This document shows positions 1 through 5,692 of a stretch of 10,583 nt of DNA, in pieces; within the stretch, counting starts at the first letter, position 1; every line of letters begins with the position of its first letter. The position numbers were made by a program, and so were the translations under genes. The notes beneath the pieces were generated by a model that saw only the letters and a list, made by a program, of their open reading frames with translations, was not told where the DNA came from and made no database searches. The DNA comes from an uncultured Phycisphaerales bacterium. GTDB lineage: Bacteria; Planctomycetota; Phycisphaerae; Phycisphaerales; UBA1924. The stretch spans positions 1 to 10,583 of the forward strand of contig CALAFV010000245.1 in NCBI GenBank assembly GCA_937891445.1. The letters run 5' to 3'.

Positions 1-6
1 CCCTGC

Positions 7-141
7 CTACTCGCAGTAATATGCCACTGTCCTGTCGGTCTTGTCGTAGTCGCGGCCGGCGGGGCGCAGCCGGTTGGCGGGGATGTCGGACTGCAGCCAG
101 CCGAGCCGGGTGTCCGGGGGGTCGCGGCCGCCGGGGAAGGG
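7..141 (-). pseudogene. Possible C-terminal remnant of a minus-strand gene
   Basis: The minus strand is open for 44 codons between an in-frame TGA (142-144) and a TAG (7-9), ending ...TVAYYCE. Nearly every codon ends in C or G, and the translation has an ordinary mixed composition (W, Q, D, Y, K, N) rather than the R/P/H-rich look of antisense shadows here. That suggests real coding history. However, the frame has no ATG, GTG or TTG near its beginning, so it cannot be a complete gene as it stands. It could be the tail of a decayed or frameshifted gene, a small gene using an unusual start, or chance in GC-rich DNA. No family is recognised. Confidence 0.25.
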
Positions 142-244
142 TCAATCCGCCACGGAACGGCGGCCCACCCAGGAAGACCACCGGGGCGGGCCGGTGCGGC
201 GGGGGTGAGCGGGGTATCGTTCAGGGCCATCGCGGAAGACGAGT

Positions 245-250
245 GAGAGG
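245..250 (+). promoter_or_regulatory. Ribosome binding site of phoU-like gene
   Basis: GAGAGG lies six bases before the ATG at 257 and is a good Shine-Dalgarno match. It supports that ATG as the start. Confidence 0.6.
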
Positions 251-256
251 AACGGC

Positions 257-961
257 ATGCCCACCACACCCGAAGGGTTCCAGCAGCGGCTTGATCGGCT
301 CAAGGCCGACCTCGTCGAGCAGGGCCGCCGGGTGCAGGCGCTGATCGAGGCGGCCTTCGAGGCCGCGTTCGCGCGGGACGCAAGCGCGGCCGAACGCGTC
401 ATCGCGGGCGATGCGGCGATCGACGCGGCCGACGTGGCGATCGAGCAGGCGAGCGTCCACCTGCTGGCCGACGCGACGGCCGAAGGGGCGGCGCTTACGC
501 CCGAGCAACTCCGGGCCGTGCTGACGATCGTGAAGGTCAACAACGAACTGGAGCGGATCGCCGACGCGGGCGTCTACGTCGCCGAGCAGGTGGAGGCGCT
601 GCGGAAGGTCGGGCAGCCAATGCCGGAGACCTTCCGGGTCATGACCAACAGCGTCATCGGAATCCTGCGGGATACGAACATGGCGTTCGACCGCACCGAC
701 GCCAACCTGGCGAGGCTGGTGCTCAACAGCCAGGACACGGTCGGCGCGTTCAAGCGCGAACTGATCCGCGACGGCAGCCAGCGCGTCGCGGCGGGGTCGA
801 TGAGCGTGGACTTCGCGTTCACGTTGCAGGAGATCGCCACCGCCTGCGAGGACATGGCGGACCACTGCACGAACATCGCGGAGCAGGTGATCTACGTCGC
901 CTCGGGGACGATCGTGCGCCACATGCACGGGCACTGGGAAGAGGTCCCGCCGCCGGCCTGA
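257..961 (+). CDS. phoU: PhoU-family phosphate signalling/transport regulator
   Basis: A 234-residue, all-helical protein with the usual length and two-repeat build of PhoU. The first repeat carries the metal-binding type motif E99-R-x-x-D103 after two Asn residues. The second carries E198-D-x-x-D202 followed by HCTNIAEQV and a helix ending TIVRH. In the family, these acidic clusters bind multinuclear iron, zinc or similar metals, and PhoU restrains the PhoR kinase and the Pst phosphate ABC transporter. It is a cytoplasmic, peripheral membrane protein. The start is backed by GAGAGG six bases upstream. No pst or phoBR gene is visible within 9 kb downstream or 250 bp upstream, so this is either the end of a pho cluster lying to the left or a solitary PhoU. 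The family call is secure; the exact partner is not known. Confidence 0.88.
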   Translation: MPTTPEGFQQRLDRLKADLVEQGRRVQALIEAAFEAAFARDASAAERVIAGDAAIDAADVAIEQASVHLLADATAEGAALTPEQLRAVLTIVKVNNELERIADAGVYVAEQVEALRKVGQPMPETFRVMTNSVIGILRDTNMAFDRTDANLARLVLNSQDTVGAFKRELIRDGSQRVAAGSMSVDFAFTLQEIATACEDMADHCTNIAEQVIYVASGTIVRHMHGHWEEVPPPA

Positions 962-971
962 CCCCCCACCT

Positions 972-996
972 CCCGACTTCCCCCGCGTCAGTCGGG
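972..996. terminator. Possible bidirectional terminator between convergent genes
   Basis: CCCGAC (972-977) and GTCGGG (991-996) form a perfect 6-bp inverted repeat with a 13-base loop. It sits in the 26-bp gap between the stops of the PhoU gene and the minus-strand membrane protein gene, reaching into the end of the latter. There is no T-tract on either side, so it is at best an atypical terminator. The placement is suggestive, the structure only moderate. Confidence 0.3.
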
Positions 997-1371
997 GTTG
1001 AAGTCTTTCATCATCCAGATGTACGCAACCGCCGCGACCACCAGCATCACGGCGAGGATGGAGATCCTGCGTGACAGGCCGGTGCGGACGCCCAGCACGG
1101 CGTTTGCGAGCCCCGCCCCCAGGATGTACCAGAACAGGCCCGCCCCGACGAAGAGACCGACGCTGCTGCGCGTCATGCACATCAGCGGCAACCCGGGGAG
1201 CAGAAGGTACGCCGAGATCGGGTTCGGCGACCTGCCCTCCCAGTAGACGATCGCCAGCGGCATGACCAGCAGCGGCAGCGGGAGGAGCATGCCGAGCCAG
1301 GCCCGGAGGCGCGCGGCCCGGGGGTTCGCGGCCGGACTCGCGGCGGGCGCGGTTTCGGGGGGATGGTCCAT
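988..1371 (-). CDS. Small hydrophobic membrane protein, unknown function
   Basis: A 127-residue protein, not recognised. After a Pro/Ala-rich N-terminal tail (1-23, MDHPPETAPAAS...) come hydrophobic stretches at about 25-44, 71-95 and 103-121, with a shorter one at 52-66, so three or four membrane helices are likely. Two Arg-rich turns (R18-R23 and R96-R102) would be cytoplasmic by the positive-inside rule. No catalytic motif is apparent. The ATG at 1371 is preferred because translation upstream (to 1494) gives a non-membrane, low-complexity leader; the first 41 residues of that longer frame look like untranslated sequence. No strong Shine-Dalgarno precedes either start. The gene converges on the PhoU gene with a 26-bp gap and diverges from the ABC exporter, so it is probably transcribed alone. 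Confidence 0.55.
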   Translation of the reverse strand: MDHPPETAPAASPAANPRAARLRAWLGMLLPLPLLVMPLAIVYWEGRSPNPISAYLLLPGLPLMCMTRSSVGLFVGAGLFWYILGAGLANAVLGVRTGLSRRISILAVMLVVAAVAYIWMMKDFNPD

Positions 1372-1512
1372 GGGCCAAAGGTATCCCGAGAGTCCAAGCG
1401 CCGCCCCGGCCACCCCCTCGCCCCCACGCATCTGCGGCATGGAGACGTGGATCGCACCCGGGCCAAGCCGAGCGCACCATGCGCACTCCCGCAAGTTTGT
1501 GGCCGTTTTTCA

Positions 1513-1530
1513 TGAGTCAGGGTTCACTCA
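1513..1530. repeat. Short inverted repeat in divergent intergenic region
   Basis: TGAGT (1513-1517) and ACTCA (1526-1530) are perfect inverted 5-bp arms with an 8-bp spacer. They lie 30 bp before the ABC exporter start in the 189-bp gap between divergent genes. The size would suit a regulator half-site pair, but arms this short can occur by chance. The rest of the 1372-1560 gap shows no clear promoter. Confidence 0.2.
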
Positions 1531-1540
1531 CCACGTAGCG

Positions 1541-1559
1541 AGGGGTACGGTCTGCCCCT
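1541..1559 (+). promoter_or_regulatory. Hairpin covering the only purine-rich start-proximal motif of the ABC gene
   Basis: AGGGG (1541-1545) is the only Shine-Dalgarno-like motif near the ATG at 1561, but it ends 15 bases upstream. It is exactly complementary to CCCCT (1555-1559), immediately before the start codon. The two could pair in the mRNA as a 5-bp stem with a 9-base loop and limit initiation. Alternatively the gene uses weak or SD-independent initiation. Structure seen; role inferred. Confidence 0.3.
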
Positions 1560-1560
1560 G

Positions 1561-4425
1561 ATGGACTACGGCAGTCAGAACGGGAAACTCCGACAGATTC
1601 CGCCCCCCGCCGTCGCCGCCCGGCTCCGCGCCGAGGGGATCGCCGACCAGAGCATCCTGCTGTGCGCCCCGACCGACATCGACCGCCAGGGGCGGTACAC
1701 ACGGCAGTGGCTGATCGTCACGGAGCAACGCGGCGGGCGGGTGCTGGTGATCGGCGAGGAAGCGCCGACGCCGGTGCTGGTCAGTTTCGGCCTGCGCAAG
1801 CCGAGCGAGTACCGGCTGCACGCGGGAGTTGGGTCGGGGATCCTGACGGCGCGGATCGACGGGATCGTGGTGGACGTGCTGCGGTACTCCAACCGCGAGG
1901 CGTACCGCTTCGAGCGCATCGTGCAGAAGTTGGAGGCACTGCGCTGCGGCGAGCCGCTGGAGATCCACCACGAGGATGAGCACGATCCGCGCCGGTGCGA
2001 GACGTGCCGGCTGCTGCTGGACCAGCCGGGGGAGACGTGCCAGTTCTGCGTCAGCCGCGGGCGCGTGCTGTCGCGGATGCTGCGGCTGATGGCGCCGTAC
2101 CGGCGGCAGGCGGCGGCGATGATGGCGCTGCTGGTGGTGGGGATCGCGCTGGACCTGGTGTCGCCGCAACTGACGCGATTCCTGGTGGACAACGTGCTGC
2201 CGGCGAGCCCGGAGGCGGCGGAGCAGTTGCGCAGCGCCGGCGGGGGCGAGGGATCGGGCGCGTACGCGCAGGCGGCGTCGGCGCTGATGACGGTCGTGGG
2301 CATTCTCGCCGGCGTGCAGGTGGCGCGGGCGGTGGTCAACATCTTCAACGGGCGGCTGGCCAGCCGCGTGGGGACGGCGGTGACGCACGACATGCGGTGC
2401 CGGCTGGTGGGGCACCTGCAGCAACTGTCGGTGGGGTTCTACGACCGGCAGCAGGTCGGGTCGCTGGTGGGGCGCGTGGCGTACGACACCGAGGCGCTGC
2501 ACGGGTTCATCTGGCAACTGACCGGCGGGTTCCTGCTTCAGTTGATGATGGTGGTGGGCGTGGGAGTGATGATGTTCAGTCTCGAGCCGCACCTGGCGCT
2601 GTACGCGCTGCTGCCGGCGCCGCTGATCATGGGGGCGACGGTCTTCTTCTGGCGCTCGATCTACCCGCGGTACTACCGGGCGTGGGACGCCTCCAGCAAG
2701 CAGGCGGGGACGCTGTCGGGGATGCTCTCGGGCGTGCGCGTCGTCAAGGCGTTCAGCCAGGAGGGCCGCGAACTGGACCGGTTCACGAGGACCAGCGCGC
2801 GGCTTCGCAACAGCAAGAACAGCGTGGACGCGGCGATCGGGACGTTCAACCCGCTGGTGGGGATCGTGTTCCAACTGGGCGGGTGGATCGTGTGGTACGT
2901 CGGCGGGCGCGATGTGATCGACGGGCGGATGACGCTCGGGGAACTGATGGCGTTCTTCGGGTACCTGTGGATGTTCTACGGGCCGCTGGCGGCGCTGCCG
3001 CAGTTCACCAACTGGCTCACGCAGTTCGTGACGCAGGCGAACCGGCTGTTCGAGATTCTGGACACGCCGGCGGGGGTGCCCGACCCGGAGCGGCCGGTGG
3101 CGCTGGGGCGGGTGCGAGGCGACATTGCGTTCGAGAATGTCACGTTCGGGTACAACCGGCACTCGCCGGTGCTGCGCGGGATGGACCTGCACATCCGGGC
3201 CGGGGAGATGATCGGCGTCGTCGGGGCGAGCGGGTCGGGGAAAACGACGCTGATCAACCTGCTGTGCCGGTTCTACGACGTGGACGGCGGGAGCGTGAAG
3301 ATCGACGGGACGGACGTGCGGGAGATCATGCGCGCCGACCTGCGGCGGCAGATCGGGGTGGTGCTCCAGGAGCCGTTCCTGTTCCGGGGGAGCATCCGCG
3401 AGAACCTGGCGTACGGGAAACCGGACGCAACAGAGGAAGAGATCCTCGCGGCGTCGAAGGCGGCCAACTGCCACGATTTCATCATGCGTCAGCCCCACGG
3501 GTACGACACGTGGGTGGGCGAGCGGGGCGCGGGGCTCAGCGGCGGGGAGCGGCAGCGGATCAGCATTGCTCGGGTGCTGCTGACCAACCCGCGGATTCTG
3601 ATTCTGGATGAAGCGACCAGCAGTGTGGATGCCGAGAGCGAGGCGGCGATCCAGGAGGCGCTGCGGGAACTGGCCCGCGGGCGGACGACGATCGCGATCG
3701 CGCACCGGCTCAGCACACTGCGCAGCGCGGACCGGATCATCGTGGTGGACCAGGGGCGGATCGTCGAGTGCGGGTCGCACGAGGAGTTGATGGCACGCAA
3801 TGGGCCGTATGCACGGCTGGTGCATCTCCAGGGGTCGAGCGCGGAGAAACCCGCGGCAGCGCTGGCGGAGGAAGCAAAGCGGGTGGAGAAGGACCCCCCA
3901 CTGCCGGCCGTCGGCGGGCATCGCGTGCGGTGGCTGACGCCGGAGAACGCGGTGATCCACCTGGGGACGTACAACACGCTGCACGTGACGGTCGCCAACG
4001 AGCGGATCTACGGGGGCGTGTTCGCGCTGCGGTGCATGCCGGTGCAGCACCCGGAGCGGTACATCTCGCTGCGGCAACTGGACGGATCTGGGCACGAGCG
4101 GGAGGTGGGGATCATCCGCGACCTGGCCGAGTGGTCGGAGGAGGCGCGGCGGCTGGTGCGGGAGTCGCTGAGCAAGCGGTACTTCGTGCACACGATCAAG
4201 GGGATCGAGGCGATCAAGCCGGTGGGGAACTTCCTGAGGTTCCGCGCGGAGACGGACCTGGGGCCGATCGAGTTCACGGTCCGCGCCCAGCCGGACCGCG
4301 TGCAGGACTTCGGCAGCGGCGGGAAGATGCTGCTGGACACGGATGAGAACCGGTACCTGGTGCCGGACGTGGAGCGGCTGCCCGATTCCGAGCGGCGGCT
4401 GTTCAAGCGGCACGTCTACTGGTAA
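1561..4425 (+). CDS. ABC exporter with N-terminal zinc ribbon and fused C-terminal DUF1854 domain
   Basis: A 954-residue membrane exporter, much longer than the usual 580-620 of an ABC half-exporter. Residues 1-135 form an uncharacterised, beta-strand-rich domain. C146-x2-C149 and C160-x2-C163 make a likely zinc ribbon. Six membrane helices follow at about 182-206, 237-262, 315-338, 342-364, 424-450 and 457-480. The ATPase (520-757) is complete: Walker A GASGSGKT 555-562, Q-loop Q603, signature LSGGERQ 659-665, Walker B ending D683-E684, D-loop SSVD 687-690 and H-loop H715. After a charged linker, about 795-952 matches DUF1854 as I know it. It should homodimerise in the inner membrane and export an unknown substrate. 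From memory, zinc-ribbon ABC exporters and separate DUF1854 proteins are encoded beside cyanophycin genes in proteobacteria; here they are one chain with no cyanophycin gene nearby. The exporter call is certain, the substrate unknown. Confidence 0.93.
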   Translation: MDYGSQNGKLRQIPPPAVAARLRAEGIADQSILLCAPTDIDRQGRYTRQWLIVTEQRGGRVLVIGEEAPTPVLVSFGLRKPSEYRLHAGVGSGILTARIDGIVVDVLRYSNREAYRFERIVQKLEALRCGEPLEIHHEDEHDPRRCETCRLLLDQPGETCQFCVSRGRVLSRMLRLMAPYRRQAAAMMALLVVGIALDLVSPQLTRFLVDNVLPASPEAAEQLRSAGGGEGSGAYAQAASALMTVVGILAGVQVARAVVNIFNGRLASRVGTAVTHDMRCRLVGHLQQLSVGFYDRQQVGSLVGRVAYDTEALHGFIWQLTGGFLLQLMMVVGVGVMMFSLEPHLALYALLPAPLIMGATVFFWRSIYPRYYRAWDASSKQAGTLSGMLSGVRVVKAFSQEGRELDRFTRTSARLRNSKNSVDAAIGTFNPLVGIVFQLGGWIVWYVGGRDVIDGRMTLGELMAFFGYLWMFYGPLAALPQFTNWLTQFVTQANRLFEILDTPAGVPDPERPVALGRVRGDIAFENVTFGYNRHSPVLRGMDLHIRAGEMIGVVGASGSGKTTLINLLCRFYDVDGGSVKIDGTDVREIMRADLRRQIGVVLQEPFLFRGSIRENLAYGKPDATEEEILAASKAANCHDFIMRQPHGYDTWVGERGAGLSGGERQRISIARVLLTNPRILILDEATSSVDAESEAAIQEALRELARGRTTIAIAHRLSTLRSADRIIVVDQGRIVECGSHEELMARNGPYARLVHLQGSSAEKPAAALAEEAKRVEKDPPLPAVGGHRVRWLTPENAVIHLGTYNTLHVTVANERIYGGVFALRCMPVQHPERYISLRQLDGSGHEREVGIIRDLAEWSEEARRLVRESLSKRYFVHTIKGIEAIKPVGNFLRFRAETDLGPIEFTVRAQPDRVQDFGSGGKMLLDTDENRYLVPDVERLPDSERRLFKRHVYW

Positions 4426-4463
4426 TCCCCAGCGGGCCTTCTCCGCACCGCTCGTTCTTGTGG

Positions 4464-4508
4464 CGGATGAACGCTCGGCTCATACCCGACTCGCCGCGGC
4501 TTCATCCG
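4464..4508. repeat. 8-bp inverted repeat downstream of ABC gene
   Basis: CGGATGAA (4464-4471) and TTCATCCG (4501-4508) are exact reverse complements separated by 29 bases, in the gap after the ABC gene. The loop is long for a terminator. It may be a weak stem or a protein-binding pair, or chance. Confidence 0.25.
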
Positions 4509-4524
4509 GGCGACCGAGACTACC

Positions 4525-4547
4525 CGGCACCTCCGGAGGCCGTGCCG
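4525..4547. terminator. Inverted repeat around a perfect palindrome, possible terminator or operator
   Basis: CGGCAC (4525-4530) and GTGCCG (4542-4547) form a 6-bp inverted repeat. Between them, 4530-4539 is the perfect 10-bp palindrome CCTCCGGAGG. The site is 100 bp after the ABC stop and 62 bp before the dehydrogenase start. There is no T-tract, so intrinsic termination is doubtful; an operator for the downstream gene pair is equally possible. The 183-bp gap shows no convincing promoter hexamers. Confidence 0.3.
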
Positions 4548-4608
4548 CCGGATGGAAGCGGCATTGGTTCTCTGCCGCCGCGACGGGCATGATCGGAGCC
4601 GCGAGCGC

Positions 4609-5613
4609 ATGACCACGATCTCGCCCAAGGCCGCCGCGCCTCGCGCTGTTCGAGCCGGGATGCGAGCCGCGACGCTCGAGGCGCCCGGGCGGGTGCGCAT
4701 CGACACGGTCCCGGTGCCGGAGCCGGGGGCGGGGCAGGTGCGCGTGCGCGTCGAGTGGTGCGGCGTGGGCGGGTCGGATGTTCCGGTGTGGGAGGGACGG
4801 GAGTGGTTCCGCTACCCGCTCGAGCCGGGGAGGCCGGGGCACGAGGGGTGCGGGACGGTCGATGCCGTCGGCGAGAGCGTCGAGGGACTGGAGGTCGGCG
4901 AGCGCGTCGCGTTCCTCTCGTACCGGGCGCTGGCGGAGTACGACCTGGTCGATGCGTCGGCGGTCATCAGGCTGCCGGCGGCGCTGGCGGGGAAGCCGTT
5001 TCCCGGTGAGGCGCTGGGGTGCGCGGTGAACGTGCTGCGGCGGAACGGGATCGAGGCGGGGCAGACGGTCGCGGTCGTCGGGATCGGATTCCTCGGCGCG
5101 GTGCTGGTGCAGATGGCGGCCCGGGCGGGGGTGCGCGTCGTGGCGGTTTCGCGACGGCGGTATGCACTCGATGTGGCGCGCGCGATGGGGGCGGCGGAGA
5201 CGCTGGTGATGGACGACCCGGGGGCGGTCGTTGACGCCGTGGGCGGGCTGACGGCGGGGCGGCTGTGCGAGGTGGTCATCGAGGCTTCGGGGGCGCAGCG
5301 GCCGCTGGATTTGGCGGCGCAGTTGACGCGGGTGCGCGGGCGGCTGGTGATCGCGGGGTACCACATGGACGGGCCGCGCCAAGTGGACATGCAGACGTGG
5401 AACTGGCGCGGGCTGGACGTGATCAACGCGCACGAACGCGACCCGGCGGTGTACGTGGACGGGATCGCGCGAGCGGCGGCGCTGGTGGCGGAGGGCGGGC
5501 TCGACCCATCCCCGCTGTACACGCACACCTTCCCGCTCGAGCGGCTGGACGAGGCGCTGGAGGCAGCGCGGACGCGGCCGGATGGGTTCATGAAGGCGCT
5601 CGTGACGGCGTGA
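4609..5613 (+). CDS. Medium-chain dehydrogenase (alcohol/polyol dehydrogenase-like) lacking usual zinc features
   Basis: A 334-residue MDR-superfamily oxidoreductase: GroES-like domain (about 18-135), then a Rossmann domain with G158-x-G160-x-x-G163. S181-R182-R183 follows the second strand, where NAD enzymes usually have Asp, so NADP(H) is plausible. The zinc site is altered. The motif normally read as CGICGxD is CGVGGSD (51-57), so the zinc Cys position is Gly54, while the GHE histidine (H78-E79) and the later E134 remain. The four-Cys structural zinc lobe is absent, since only a few residues separate GERVAF from AEYDLVD. This resembles short MDR members of the bacteriochlorophyllide-dehydrogenase/threonine-dehydrogenase-like group more than classical alcohol dehydrogenase. 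The start at 4609 has GGAG ten bases upstream; starts at 4552 and 4660 are possible. It lies 79 bp before a glycosyltransferase, suggesting sugar or polyol oxidoreduction. Substrate unknown. Confidence 0.82.
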   Translation: MTTISPKAAAPRAVRAGMRAATLEAPGRVRIDTVPVPEPGAGQVRVRVEWCGVGGSDVPVWEGREWFRYPLEPGRPGHEGCGTVDAVGESVEGLEVGERVAFLSYRALAEYDLVDASAVIRLPAALAGKPFPGEALGCAVNVLRRNGIEAGQTVAVVGIGFLGAVLVQMAARAGVRVVAVSRRRYALDVARAMGAAETLVMDDPGAVVDAVGGLTAGRLCEVVIEASGAQRPLDLAAQLTRVRGRLVIAGYHMDGPRQVDMQTWNWRGLDVINAHERDPAVYVDGIARAAALVAEGGLDPSPLYTHTFPLERLDEALEAARTRPDGFMKALVTA

Positions 5614-5659
5614 GCGCCGCGGAGGATGGAGCGACGACGTTGATGATGCAGGCGGGAGA

Positions 5660-5675
5660 GGCCGCCAGAGCGGCC
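5660..5675 (+). promoter_or_regulatory. Intercistronic hairpin just before the glycosyltransferase RBS
   Basis: GGCCGC (5660-5665) and GCGGCC (5670-5675) form a perfect all-GC 6-bp stem with the tetraloop CAGA. It ends three bases before the GGAGAG ribosome binding site at 5679-5684. In a dehydrogenase-glycosyltransferase mRNA, it could stabilise the 3' part or modulate re-initiation. There is no T-tract, so it is unlikely to be a terminator. Confidence 0.35.
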
Positions 5676-5678
5676 GGC

Positions 5679-5684
5679 GGAGAG
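5679..5684 (+). promoter_or_regulatory. Ribosome binding site of the glycosyltransferase
   Basis: GGAGAG lies eight bases before the ATG at 5693. It favours that start over the internal ATG at 5732, from which the first Rossmann strand (SIAIFGSGLG) begins. Confidence 0.55.
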
Positions 5685-5692
5685 CCATACCC

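Noticed and set aside
21..344. 107-codon plus-strand frame at the left edge
   Set aside because: Arg/Gly/Ser-rich, without an RBS, and overlaps the start of the PhoU gene in another frame.
221..1513. 430-codon minus-strand frame spanning the PhoU gene and the small membrane protein gene
   Set aside because: Overlaps two better-supported genes and is a repetitive Arg/Gly/His-rich translation.
1995..3611. 538-codon plus-strand frame inside the ABC gene
   Set aside because: Out-of-frame shadow, Gly/Arg/Ala-rich, without motifs.
1528..4413. 961-codon open frame on the minus strand opposite the ABC exporter
   Set aside because: Its translation is dominated by His, Arg, Pro and Gln with no domain, and the plus strand carries every ABC motif. 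Long antisense frames are expected where codon third positions are nearly all G or C, because stops are rare.
1561..4425. Calling the ABC gene a cyanophycin exporter
   Set aside because: The link rests only on remembered family context; no cyanophycin synthetase or cyanophycinase lies in the window, so the substrate is left open.
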